Notes: generated from the letters alone by a model not told the origin. 64,000 nucleotides of DNA from Arthrobotrys musiformis (GCA_036971715.1 JAVHJL010000009.1:248001-312000); one strand, 5' to 3'. Shown: positions 45,399-57,547, numbered from the stretch's first letter. Translations and numbers: made by a program.

Positions 45399-47016
45399 CT
45401 ACGCCTTTGTTGCAGTCTTTGGTTTTAGAGGTGACCTTTGTCTAACACTGGCATCGGTTTTCAGGCTTGGATCCCTCACCTTGCGCGTATCGACTATTGA
45501 TAGGTCTTCCTTTCGCACTTTAGGCTCGGGGGTCTTTCTTCCGGGGCAGGTGCTAGTTGGGGGTTCCATTGTAGACGAATCGTCCTGGATAGGAGGCGAG
45601 GGTGCCCTATTATCAGATTCATCTCCTAGAACTGATGTTGGGGGCGAAACAACATCATCCTCATTGGGTGGGTGGACAATGCTCGGGTTTGAGGACGCTT
45701 CCTCGACTGGCTGCTGTGCGCTAGTCGCAGGAGGTGCGGGGTTTGTGACAGTAGGAGGATTCTCAGCATTTGTGGCGGCGGCAGGCGCTGCTGTATCCAC
45801 GGGTGGTTTCGGGTTTCCGGAACCCTTTGCGGGAAGAACTAGGACAAGTGCCTGTCTCACAATCGTGTGCTGTTCAAATTCTTCTCCGTCCTCGTTTCCA
45901 AACTTGAACAATGCTGGGGCAATGACGACCAGAATATCTCTTGGGCCTGCTTGGTCTTCACTCTCATTTTTTTTAGGTGCCCATGGCTCGAACTGATCCA
46001 TACCCTCTTGTACTTTATGCCCAATATACCGTTTCGGTTCCAATTCAAACATTGCACGTTGTTTTCCGAGTTGAATAGACAGCTCGGCAGCAAGCTTCAC
46101 CAAGGACTTGAGATTAACTTTTAGCTCTTCCTTTTGGGTCGGTGATTTAGCTAACGGGATGAGAACAGATTCGATATCCGTAATCAACTGGTTAAGTATA
46201 GCCGATTGGCCGTCTCCAAGCTTCAATCGATCCCTATTTCGATCTAGGGTGATGAGGGTTTGGGATCTCCATAAAGATGCATCCCGTCGGAGTCTATCGT
46301 CACCGGGCTCAACCAAAACCTCCGGCTCCTCGCCATGAATGTCGAGGCCTACTTCGTAATTAGAATCAAAGAAATATAGAATAGAGTAACATATTACCAT
46401 GAATTTTTGAGGATCGCTTACCTGCAGCCAGAAGATGGCGATATACTCCCCGCAGCTGTTTCCAGCTTTCCCCTCCTAGACACAGGAAAACATTGGAATT
46501 AAAGAGCTTCAACCGAAGCATGTTCAAGACTATAGACCGAATGGCGAATGCTAGGAGCTTGGTTGGCGAGTTGGACCCCTCTAATAAGTTCTCAAACTCG
46601 GGGACAGTAACATTTGGCTCCAATACGCGTCGGAGTCCCTCTTGGTACACATTGTTTTGCTTCAAGGCATTCAAAATTTCCGCAAAACCTCCGTCTATAG
46701 ACCTTGTGAGGTTTAGAACAATGGCTTTTATTTCGCCGACCAAGGTATCATATTTATCCCCAAGATTCGAGTCCGACAAAGCCAACTCTCGTTCGACGGA
46801 TTTGAATCTAGAGTTTTGTAATCTTCTCAGCTTGTCTTTGGCGGATTCCAATTCGTCCTGGAGGAGGCCTATAGTTCTATCCCGATCGGCTATGTTTTTC
46901 TCGTGCTCTTGTTCTGCTCTGAAGACTTTGATATCAACCTCCCGGAGGGCGGATCCTGCGAAATTTGAGCCATTGTCCCTGAAAACTTTGCTTTGATAGA
47001 TCCGTTCACTAGACAT
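45399..47016 (-). CDS. hypothetical coiled-coil protein with Pro-rich tail, two exons
   Basis: Exons 47016-46422 and 46348-45399 (donor GTAAGC at 46421, acceptor GTAG) give 514 residues. Residues 25-75 form a likely coiled coil (IKVFRAEQEHEKNIADRDRT and ELESAKDKLRRLQNSRFKSV). The middle is helical, with LLAFAIRSIVLNMLRLKLFN and a well-formed segment LNQLITDIESVLIPLAKSP. After residue 350 it becomes Pro/Ala/Thr/Ser-rich and basic at the end (RSPLKPKTATKA). I do not recognise the family. No membrane span or signal peptide. Confidence 0.75.
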
Positions 47017-48836
47017 CTTGGGCTTGTTACACGAAGTGCAGGTCCCTTTACTTTGGGTTAATACCGGTTTGTGTGCGTCGCTTCGTGGAGATTCGAACTA
47101 GGACAAGTTCAATATGAAAGTTAGCATTACGTTATACGATCTGCTACTAATAGTTAAAGTCGAGACGGACATCTTCTTGATGAAGCAGGGGCCCCCTAAG
47201 ATTCCTCCAATACATTTTATCTCTCTTATTTTTGTACATTTTTAACCGGAAGGGTTTGGGAATAGAGAAGGTCATTGATCATGCATGCATGTGTCGGAAA
47301 GATGTGTGATAGGAAGGAATAGGACGGGGTCCCAGTATTATGTAACAGGACTTAGGCGCCGTTATACAAGACGAATATTTGGTAACTCTCGAGTTTGTAA
47401 AAAAAGATTTGTCGTGATGCTGCCTGAAAACACACGGGGCTGGACATTACCTTTTGTTAGAAATATATATCACGAACCCTGCCAGCTCGAGTACCAGCGG
47501 ATAAATCTGGCAGAGTGATATAGTCCAGGCTAGAGTTCGAACTACGGGATTGCCAATCGACGACTCTCGGCAACTTGAGAAGGGGGGGGCGTTAATTCTT
47601 GATCCTGGGACCCGAAGATAGTAATATTACTGTCTGGGCAATATTTGAATGATCTGCGATAGTATATGGTTATGCTGAAGTTCAGCTGAGGCCCGAGCCA
47701 GAAGGTTGACACCCTAAGCCTTGCGGATCTCGTTTGAAGCGCGGGGACAGGCTGCAATATTTGTCATATGGACGACTGGTAGAGAGGGATAGATGTTAGC
47801 TTTCTTCGAGAGAATGGACCATTTTCGACGGGGCGATAATATTAGTAGATTGAAATGAAAATGTCCAGCCCCGCGTAGAACCCCACCAGGTGCATCGCGG
47901 TGCTAGCGTTTGCGTCTATCCAATTAGCAACCCTTGTCCTGGTACAGCCTCGTCACCACTAGAGCATGCAAAAGCTTGACGGGTAAGGTACCACCACGAT
48001 CGTACGATAAGGATCCAGGATCCAGGAAGACGCCTGGCGAGGATATAACTCCACAAGACTTACTGTGCGAACCGTCGACCGCCTACTTGTACTTGGCTTG
48101 GCTATTGAATTTGATACCCGAAAATTTTAAAGGGATTGTTGGACTGTCAATACAGATCCCGAGATGTCGCAAAATCTCAATGCTATAGCGCTAGTCTCAC
48201 CATGAATTCTGCCCTGGACTAGTCGTAGTAAATGTACCTATGTTCGAGGGATCCCCCGCCCTGCTTCAGGTTACGATACCTACCGTTGGAGGCATCTAGG
48301 TGGGGTGCGGCTGAAACTCGCTCCTGATTGGTAACGAGGCTCAAAGCTTTCGTGGAATCCTTGGCCAGGACTTAGCCTTCCAACAGCAGCGGGGCCATCT
48401 CTTCTCCTTTGCTTTGGTCCGGAGCTTGAAGACTCTGGACATTCATGATTATTAAAGTCATCACACCCCCTGGTGATTGTCTTGCGACCTTCTCGACTTG
48501 AACTTCGTATCGTTCTTCCGTCCGTACAACCGTCGCGTCGGTCTGTTTTTCCCGTTTGCTTCCAAGGCCGTGGTGCCGTCGTGTCTGTTCAGCACTTATA
48601 CCTCAATGTTTTAGTCCAAAATCTATCACCGTACTGCCCCGAGGCTCACACAAGCTGCACAAGTGGGCGTGCCGGCCCGGATAACATACCACACACGAAA
48701 CGCTGCCGGGGGATACGGCTGCAGATATTAAGTCGACAGATTCCGTCCTGAACTTTGATCCGAAAAGAGGAACGTGGACCATTTCTGCTTGCAATAGCCA
48801 AGAATCGCACCTGCTAGGCCGTAGGAATTTAAAACA
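47017..48836. other. 1.8 kb intergenic region with a possible short element
   Basis: No credible gene. It contains 14-bp inverted repeats at 47435 and 47860 bounding about 440 bp, listed separately. The part next to 48837 is the presumed promoter of the second HSPA12-like gene. Confidence 0.5.
47435..47873. mobile_element. possible MITE-like element with 14-bp inverted ends
   Basis: CGGGGCTGGACATT at 47435-47448 is the exact reverse complement of AATGTCCAGCCCCG at 47860-47873. The 439-bp interval has no coding potential. Size and inverted ends suit a miniature element, but I find no convincing target-site duplication, so this is a weak call. Confidence 0.3.
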
Positions 48837-51257
48837 ATGGCGACCCCAACAACATCGACTGACGAAGCGAGATTGATTGTCGGAGTGGACTACGGTATGT
48901 TTAATCCAGTGCCTGTAGCACACACGTTGCACCACAACCGGAGAACCGATGCTAACATGATCCAATAAAATTTACAGGGACAACGTTCACCGGTAATTAT
49001 CCGCTATCTTAAGAAATATATATATAATATTTTCGTTCAAATATCTAATCACATCCAATAGGCGTTGCCCACGGTCACACTGCCTCCAAAACTGTCGAGT
49101 CCATACAAGTTATTAATTCATGGCCGGGTCACGGCAATACGAATGAAGATAAAACCCCCTCTCAAATTGCATATGGCTCGGGAGACGATTTCCCGAATGG
49201 TACGTTGCCCCCCCGTTACATTCAAAAGTGTATCACTGATGTAATACTAATAATGTGATATTGGGGTTGGACTTTCAGGCTTCAGATGGGGATCTGATAT
49301 ACCTATTGACAAAAACCTTGTTCGCCATGTCTGGGTTAAGCTACTCCTTAACTCACCCTCGACTGCAAACGATGGGGCGAACATGAATGCCGACCCCACG
49401 TTTGCAAATAAACCCACCATAAAACCACCTTCGGGGTATATGGCCCTGCCGCCTGGTAAAACAGCTATAGATGTTGTCGCAGATTACCTTTCGGGCGTGT
49501 ACGTTCACACACTTGAACGCTTGTCTCAGCATTACGGAAAGGAATACGTGGATATAACACCAATCGAATTCGTCCTAACGGTTCCCGCGATATGGAGTGA
49601 CAAAGCGAGGAACTTGACAAAAGAAGCCGCAAAACGAGCAGGATTCGCCTCCCGACAGGATGATAGGATAAAACTTGTTAGTGAGCCGGAAGCCGCCGCG
49701 ATTTACACCATCAAGTCTACTTTTGACTCGACAAGGAATGCCAATCAACTGCAGGTATGCTCTTCTTGTATCAACTTATCATCTGTTATAAATACTAACA
49801 TGATTATGGGAAGATTGGCGACTCTTTTGTCATGGTTGATGCTGGCGTAAGTTCTTTGGTCATCAAAGTTGTCACTTCCTTTTGCTAATTTATTGCCGCA
49901 GGGTGGCACTGTTGATTTGATTACATACGAAGTTGTTCAAACCGAGCCCGAACTGAAAATTGCAGAGAAGGTTGTCGGAAGCGGTGGAAATTGTGGCAGC
50001 ACATTCATGTACGTCAATACCCCTAAAGAGTTTTCTCCGTTTCTACTTACTCACAGGTTTACAGTGACTCGCACTTCCAAGAACTTCTGCGAAGACGACT
50101 TGCCGATGCGGGACTTGGATCTATCCCACTCTCGAAACGAGGGCCGGGCAGCAAACTTATGAAAGAATTCGAAACTGTGAAACGAGCTTATGGTTCCGGC
50201 GATCCTCCAAACACAAAGCCACGATACCTTACCTTAAACGTTCAAGATAATCCAAAGGCGAAAATTGAAGATGGAGAATTTGAGCTTTCGGAGTAGGAAG
50301 CCCCTAGAATCTGGATGGTTGACACATACTAATTCGGTCGGATTTAGTGAGGAAATCAAGGAAACCTTCCGGCCAATTGTTGAAGAGATCATTGCTCTTG
50401 TCAACGGTCAGATAACCGAAGTCCACAAGCAGGGTGGGAAAGTCAAACACATTTTGCTTGTGGGAGGCTTTGGAGAATCCGACTATCTATACAAGACGCT
50501 ATCTAGATTTTCCTGGGGGGCATTCGGCCAGATTGATGTTATTCGTCCTGCTTCCGCCTGGTCAGCTGTCGCTAGAGGCGCAGTTCTGTGGGGATTGCAG
50601 GGAGATCTTGTGGTTGACAAGAGAAGATGTAGAAGGCATTATGGAACCGAGCTCTTGAAGCACTTCGACCCCATGATCCACTCAGAGCTTGATGCAATGA
50701 TCTCGACTTTCAGTGGCCTCAAGATGGCAAAGAATCAAATTAGTTGGATTATTAATAGAGTACGTAGAACACTCTATGCAGTTGTCAGAATACCGCTAAC
50801 GAGGGTTTTAGGGAGACAATACGGACAGTAACAAACGTTTCCGCCTCTCGTGCGTCACGTCCTTCAATCGGGGCGAGAAACTTATCCACACAACCCAACT
50901 TGTTGCCTGTGATTCCGACGAGCCGGCGAACAATTTGAGAGACAAGGGTATTTTCCACTTTAATGTAATCTCGGGTTTACCGCCTTGCTAATGTTTCAAA
51001 CAGAGGTCTATGATCTTTGTCTCCTGACAGCCGATCTCTCCGAGGTCCCAGAAAGAGAATTTGACGAATGCCAGATCGGTAACAATACTTTCTTGAGAGC
51101 AGGTGAGTTCTTATTATTTGTTTCGGGTGTCTTGCCGTCTTGGTTAACTAACTTGGGAGTAGAATTCTCCATTGAAATGACTTTCCTTCCCGCCGATATT
51201 CGATTCGAAACTTGGTTCAAGGGCAAATGCTATGGTGCTGTTAGAACTCGTTACTAA
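48837..51257 (+). CDS. HSPA12-like Hsp70 superfamily ATPase (copy 2), 11 exons
   Basis: A second member of the HSPA12-like family. Exons: 48837-48894, 48978-48992, 49062-49199, 49279-49754, 49814-49846, 49902-50008, 50065-50292, 50348-50759, 50812-50947, 51004-51102 and 51163-51257, together 598 residues. Phosphate-1 is IVGVDYGTTFTGVAHG, phosphate-2 MVDAGGGTVDLITYE, and the adenosine motif ILLVGGFGESDYLYKTL. Also present are TVPAIWSDKARNLTKEAA and VSEPEAAAIYT. Exon 2 is only 15 nt. A TAG at 50294-50296 looks like a stop but is removed by an intron (GTAGGA ... ATTTAG) restoring LSDEEIKETFRP. Intron positions differ from copy 1, so the two are old paralogs, not a recent tandem copy. Client and function are unknown. 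Confidence 0.85.
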
Positions 51258-51686
51258 TAATTGAACGCCGAAACGAGGGATATAAAATGAATGCATGAGT
51301 AATGGAATGGACATAATAAAATATCGAATCGAATCTGCTCTAGGGTTTATTGTAAATACTTCTATCACACTAGTTTAGATATTCTTTTAGGCAGAGCATT
51401 TTGAAGAATGGAGAGTTGTGCTGCATACGTATATATAAACTACTACCTCTTACATAGAAGAGAGGGTTTATGTTTATAGTCATTATAGTGTACAAGTAGT
51501 CCAGATGTTTGCAGGTGCGAATCTGTAGTCGATAGCCCGCATCTAGAGAAGCGGAGTCAAAGATACAACACGACTTCGTGTTGCTTGCAAATCATCCCAA
51601 TACATAATCCTCGTGGGACAAACTCAAATTTTCCAACAACAGTTCAGTAACATCACGGGCCGCGAGTCATAAATCAATCTTGAAAA
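51258..51686. other. intergenic between HSPA12-like copy 2 and DML1
   Basis: AT-rich; both neighbours are on the plus strand. Nothing recognised. Confidence 0.5.
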
Positions 51687-53605
51687 ATGCATGAGATAAT
51701 AACGATCCAGCTGGGCCACTACGCGAATTTTGTGGGGACCCATTTTTGGAACACACAGGTTCGTGGACGGGGAGACCCTCAAAACAGCGGCGGGCGCAAG
51801 TTGACAGGATCACCTAGGAATCGTACTTCACATACGGTGAAAGCGAGGAAGCGTCACCGGTTGATCACAATATACATTTCCGGGCAGGGCTCGGAGTCGG
51901 AAATGTCGAGACTTTCACGCCGAGAGCCCTAATCTATGACCTAAAAGGTAGATAAGTTCCCCGGCTTTGCATCCCGAGATAGATCGTCATTCTTATCGGT
52001 GACGAGGTGGCTTTGGGTCATTACGAAAAATCAACCAGTTGTACCAAGATGAGGTCGATCTTCTCAAAATTAAAAACCTCGATTTGAATTCTCTATGGTA
52101 AGGCTTTAAAAAAAATTACCGACTTATCTAGGCCGGGAGGTTGATACCATATAGGAGCGGTAAGAACGAGACAAGGGAGACATCGAAAGTGGAGAAGAAT
52201 AAATTTCAACAAGCTTTGGATGAGGTCAGTTCGACATCAGAACAGTTACCCGCGCCGTAGATTCTATATCTAAGACAGGGGTAACTTTAGGGAACCGAGC
52301 CCGATCACTTAACGGATGAGACTGTGCGGTATTGGAGTGACTTCAACCGACTGTTTTATCATCCTCGATCGTCGATTCAGTACAATGAGTACGAATATGC
52401 GAACCCATTAACCCCGTTCGACTCTTTTGATCTAGGCTCCCAGCTGTTCGAGTCGTCCGACAAGGTTTGACGTCACCTCTAGAAATTTCTTTTAGTTTAT
52501 GGAGGGGTAAGAGGAAAAAATTAAAAATTCTAACAAAAAAATCTAACGGTTTGTAGGAGGAGGACATCCTCGATAGACAATTTCGAGCCTTTGCCGAAGA
52601 ATGCGACCTGATGCAAGGATTGCAGGTTTTGACAACGGTAGACGATGCATGGGGAGGATTTGCAACAAGTTATTTGAACAATCTTCGAGACGAGTATCCA
52701 AAGACTACTATCTGGACATGGGCTTTGGAACGGTCAGAAAAGACAACTAGGGTGAGGTTAGGCCCAAATTTAGCATGATCCAACCTACTGATAAGGAAAA
52801 CAGGACCGTGTGTTGTCGAGGACTGCTGCTTCTATTCAGTCGTTGATTGGGATGTTGCCTTCGTGCACAACTTACATCCCAATTAACATCCCGCGGGCGT
52901 CGCTGAAACTCCCCACTTATCTAAAGGGGTATGAACCGACGTCCTCGTGGAGGACATCGGCGTTGATAGCGGCAGCGTTGGAAACAAGCACCTTGCCTAG
53001 TAGACTAAGAGCTGCAGGTTCACGGAGAACCCTAGCAGAAGTTTCAACATTGTTGAATGCAAATGGGAACCAGCAGATATCGACACTCCGCCTTAATGCA
53101 TTGGGCGAAAATCTTGAAAAAAGCAAGAATGCAGATCCTATTGATTTTTTCTCTGACCCGGTCGACCTTTCATGGGGAGGGGAGGAAAAGCATATCTTTG
53201 CGGGACTTGAGGTACTTCGAGGAATAGAGAAGAGCCACGACAGCCATCAGGAGCCTGGTGGAACCGTAAAAGACTCAAGAGAAAGGTAGGAATATTCCCC
53301 CCCAGAAAGAAACTCAGAATGCTGTAACTAACCATGGCAGTCGAAATTACTCGGATTTACGGTTCCCAATGCTATCGAGTTTTCCCGCCGTATTTGAGGA
53401 ACAGAAGAATGATGATAAGAGTTTGAATTTGGCGACCGCGTTGAGAACGTCTTCCTCAGTCGTTGAACATCTGAAAACATCACAGTCGCTCGCAAATCGT
53501 ATAATCCCTTTGGATGAGCGCGAGACAGTATCCAACGGACTAGGAGACTTGTACGAGGCTTATGTGGATGGATGGGGTAGCGATTCTGATGATTTCTATG
53601 ATTAA
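51687..53605 (+). CDS. DML1: DML1/Misato mitochondrial inheritance protein, eight exons
   Basis: DML1/Misato is a tubulin-like protein needed for mitochondrial DNA inheritance and mitochondrial morphology. Exons 51687-51758, 51818-51947, 52007-52097, 52155-52224, 52291-52464, 52557-52751, 52804-53285 and 53341-53605 give 492 residues. The N-terminus MHEIITIQLGHYANFVGTHF then WNTQESYFTYG is diagnostic. HNIHFRAGLG, FTPRALIYDLKGGFGSL, and WSDFNRLFYHPRSSIQYNEY follow. The Misato segment II has LMQGLQVLTTVDDAWGGFAT. The C-terminus ends DGWGSDSDDFYD, an acidic tail usual in fungal orthologs. The first seven introns are 50-90 nt. Confidence 0.95.
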
Positions 53606-55114
53606 TTGGCCTTAAAAGCATGGGAAAATCAAGGATTATTCAATGTTTTCTACAACCGTTTGGAAGGTTGCATTTCTGTGATCGTCAAACTTTGAGATTA
53701 ACAGTACCATGTGTGGAGTACAGGTACCGACGGTGCAGCGGTGATACATCGATATTTCCAACGGCCATCGGCCTTTGGCGAAACGATAGTATTGTTCTTG
53801 GTCGCCGCAGCGCAGGTACCTAGGTTAGTTGTTGGAGCCCACATCCGGAGAGCTCAGGCCAGAGGGGCCCTATATCATCAGTGGCGTTCCTTCGGAACCC
53901 CTAAATGACCTCGCTGTCAATCTTTATTCCGGTCAAGGTTAAAGTCCCGGTACTAGTACTCGATCGCTCGTAGACAGATTTTTTTTTGCCTGTGAAGCTA
54001 TTTTTGACCCCCTGACGCAGTATAGTTACATCGAGATTTAGCGAATATATTCCTTTTCAGAGCTTCTAGTTTTGTTGGAGTGGAGGGACAAAAATAAGTC
54101 TCGGGTGACCCGGTTTTTTTCGCTAGAGCTTTTGGTCACCGAGGAATGGATTCACAAATGGTCGATTCCGGAAGACAGAATGATAAACCTCTCTGGCAAC
54201 CATGATGACCGGATGCCAATCACCGTCGAACCGCTGGAAACAACTTTTTACCATTCCGACTTTTGTGTATTTCATGACCGGGATATCTTAAAGTTATGCT
54301 GAAACCCGAGAGGATGCCGCATGCCGGTTGGATAGATACTTTGATATCGGTACGGACGGCATGTGGAATGCAGCGCTCGACAAGCCTGCGGGTAATAGGA
54401 GGGCCGCATGGCCCATGGCCCACCGATTAGCTTCTCAAGTGCCCTAACTAAAGAAGTAAAGGAACACGATATCATGGCGAGTGGAAGGTTACGTCTGGAA
54501 GCGTGCATGAACCACCCACAGCAGCAAATCAGAAAAGAAAAGTTCGGAGGGTTTTCGACCCCAATGACGGTATCGACCAGGGGGCCCCCTGCAGATTTTG
54601 CTGGCGGGAGAGGTTAGACCACCAGCCGCCTAACAACACAGCCTGACTGTGGGAATACTACGACGGTGTGAACATGTTCTGCCAGCACCGAATTCAGTCT
54701 TCGCACGAATCCGATTGAGAGGAAAAAAGAACATGGGGTTACTTCGCTCATGATGGTTTCTGTAGTTGGTCTGGAAACCGATGCCAGGCAGAAGGCTTGA
54801 GCTTAGTTAACCCTTGCAGGTTTCCAATGCCGGTTGGAGATCTCATAGCATCCACAATAGGAGGTTGGTCAAGAGGAGTATATATTGTCCATAGGCCCTC
54901 CCAGGCTTATATCGATCTTTAACTATCATCAATATCAATCCTTCGTTATCAGACAACCGCTCGTTCCCTACCTAGGATACCTTCGTTTATATCCAGGCAT
55001 ATAACAGTAATAATAATAAAGGATTACTACAATAAGTTATAATTTATAATATACACTCGAGAACACTGCATCGTCCGACATCATCAAGATATAGTACATT
55101 CGTTTCGAATCAAA
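53606..55114. other. 1.5 kb intergenic region
   Basis: No family is recognisable. A 76-codon frame at 54072-54302 has ordinary composition but no start context or domain I know; it may be a relic. A TATA-like TATATATTG lies near 54881 and a TAA microsatellite near 55006-55018. The rest is presumed promoter and leader of the repeat protein. Confidence 0.5.
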
Positions 55115-56720
55115 ATGGTTCAATTCAACAACATTATATTGCTAGGGCTTGCGGCCGTCTATGTAACCGCTTCGCCAATCAACCTCGATTTCTATAGAAG
55201 ATCGTACTGCGAAGGAGAGGATTGTAATTCTCTCTATCCGTCTACGAATACGACTGTCCCGCTCCCCCCTCCACCACCAGTTGAGACGACTCCATGCGAG
55301 ACTACGCCCATTGCTATAGAGACTACTCCATGCGAGACCACGCCTACTGCTGTAGAGACTACTCCGTGCGAGACTACGTCTACAACTGTGGAAACGACTA
55401 CTCCTTGTGAGACGACTCCAACTTATGTGGAAACTACGACCCCATGCGAGACCACATCGGTAGAAACCACACCTGTGGAGACCACCCCTTGCGAGACTAC
55501 TCCAGTGGAAACCACCCCTTGCGAGACTACAACTCCCGTGGAAACTACCCCTGTGATACTACATCTACTCCCGTAGAGACTACACCTTGCGAGACGACCC
55601 CCGTGGAAACTACGCCATGCGAGACCACTACTCTAGTAGAGACTACGCCCTGCGAGACCACACCAGTTGAGACCACACCAGTTGAGACTACGCCCTGCGA
55701 GACCACACCAGTTGAGACGACGCCTTGCGAGACCACTACGCCAGTAGAGACGACTCCTTGTGAGACCACGACTCCAGTAGAAACGACTCCTTGCGAAACT
55801 ACAACTCCAGTAGAGACTACTCCCTGCGAGACCACACCTGTGGAGACTACGCCAGTCGAGACTACACCTTGCGAGACTACACCAGTCGAGACTACTCCGG
55901 TTGAGACTACTCCCTGCGAGACCACGCCAGTCGAGACTACACCTTGCGAGACTACACCGGTTGAGACTACACCAGTCGAGACTACACCAGTCGAGACTAC
56001 ACCAGTCGAAACCACGCCTTGCGAGACCACACCAGTCGAAACCACTCCTGTGGAAACTACTCCCTGTGAGACTACTCCAGTTGAAACTACTCCTGTAGAA
56101 ACCACTCCTTGTGAGACTACTCCAGTTGAGACTACTCCAGTTGAAACTACTCCTGTAGAAACCACTCCTTGTGAGACTACTCCAGTTGAGACTACTCCGG
56201 TTGAAACCACACCAGTCGAGACCACACCCTGCGAGACCACACCAGTGGAAACTACACCAGTGGAAACTACGCCAGTGGAAACCACTCCTTGCGAGACCAC
56301 TCCAGTGGAAACTACTCCTTGCGAATCTACTACCAGCACAACCGAGGTTCCACCACCTAGCACTTACGTCCCACCACCACCACCATCCAGCACTTACGTT
56401 CCTCCCCCACCACCATCTAGCACATACGTCCCTCCTCCACCCCCTTCGACCACCCCATGCACATCAAGCACAACATATGTCCCCCCTCCACCTTCCAGCA
56501 CATACGTTCCTCCACCACCCCCACACACATTGGCCACCAGCACCACTCCAGCTCCGTAAGTTTCTTCCAATTCCTCACTATCTACAAAGAATAACTGCTA
56601 ACTAGTTCTAGAATCACCACTGCCCCACCACCACCATCGTACACAGGCGCTGCTATGGCCCTCCGCCCAGCAGTTGGTGTCGTAGCCGCTATGGCAGCCG
56701 GAGCCGTCCTCCTCCTCTAA
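55115..56720 (+). CDS. GPI-anchored repeat protein of the cell surface, frame broken by one base
   Basis: A secreted surface protein: signal peptide MVQFNNIILLGLAAVYVTAS, a short Cys-containing head (YCEGEDCNSLYPS), then dozens of five-residue VETTP and CETTP units, a Pro-rich stalk (STYVPPPPPSS), and a C-terminal GPI-type signal (VGVVAAMAAGAVLLL ending at TAA 56718). A 56-nt intron lies at 56556-56611. The frame opening at the ATG runs into TAG at 55574; the repeats continue in another frame from about 55552. Where other units read CCT-TGY-GAG, here there is CCC-CTG-TGA, one T short. Exons total 1550 nt, so one added base makes the length divisible by three. A sequencing error, a real allele or a decaying gene are all possible. 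The Thr density suggests heavy O-glycosylation; adhesion or wall structure is inference. Confidence 0.8.
55281..56330 (+). repeat. VETTP/CETTP coding minisatellite
   Basis: A 15-nt unit (about GTNGARACNACNCC) alternates with TGYGARACNACNCC-type units. Synonymous differences between copies are common (ACC/ACT/ACG, GAG/GAA). Runs of three or four VETTP without CETTP occur toward the 3' end, and some units have an extra Thr (CETTTP). The pattern fits unequal crossing-over. Confidence 0.9.
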
Positions 56721-57547
56721 GTCCTTTTCCCAAATCAAAACATGCTTTTAAGTTGCGTGTTCTATTGGCACGTTGATTTCTTTCTTTCTTTGAAAATGAA
56801 GAAATAAGAGAAAAAAAGAACGTGAAGGCCTAATTTTGCATATCGCGGCGTTGCTTATTATCTAATTTATAATGCTATTATATCATGTTTAATGGTTGCT
56901 TTGTTTCTTTTACGACGTCATGGCTTACCCACTTACGCTCCTTTATGATCTTGGGAACTTGGAAAATCCCCGAATTTTGGTTTTTTGGTTTATTTGGATG
57001 GAAAAATATTTATGGAATACTATTGGGTTTGGAATCATTAGGCTAGGATACTGAATAAAAAAAAGAAGGAAAAATGTAGTAGGGATTTTATCTTCCTGTA
57101 CTTAGCAAAGATTATTAGTTAAAAATAAGAATAAAAATACAAATACATAAAGCTTATGACCTACAGTCAGGTCAATTTGGATTTCTCAAAAGAAATATGT
57201 ATCCGGGTAGTCTTAAACCAAAATGGAGCATCATACAATATGGGGGTTGTTGTATTTCGAGGGAAATGTGTTGTCGCGTCGTCGGCGGCGGCGAAGGCTG
57301 TTACACAGACTTGCACGACGATTGTGGAAGTTTCATGGCTTAATGGGGATTTGCGTAATTGCGCCACGGACCCGGCTGCCATGTAGACCCATGTGGGTGG
57401 GCGTGCGGTAGAATATGTACGCGTACGTTAATCGATGGGTTTAGATAACCATGGACTAAATGAATGAAGGGTATCGATAACTTCCAACGGGACCCTGAAC
57501 CAATTCTACCCAACATAAAATACAAGATAGTATATAGTACAGTATGC
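56721..57547. other. convergent intergenic region
   Basis: AT-rich between the repeat protein and the SDA1 stop codon. A short frame near 57156-57386 has no start context or family. Nothing recognised. Confidence 0.5.

Noticed and set aside
47520..47570. B-box-like GTTCGAAC on either strand, suggesting a tRNA
   Set aside because: No matching A box, acceptor stem or cloverleaf pairing could be built around it.
50294..50296. Apparent stop codon inside HSPA12-like copy 2
   Set aside because: It lies in an intron (GTAGGA at 50293 to TTTAG at 50347) whose removal restores the family sequence in frame.
54072..54302. 76-codon frame upstream of the repeat protein
   Set aside because: No start context, no family; possibly a relic but unsupported as a gene.
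55545..56363. Long minus-strand open frame encoding a GVVSTGVVSQ-type repeat
   Set aside because: It is the antisense shadow of the repeat array; the unit contains no stop in that frame. No start context or signal.
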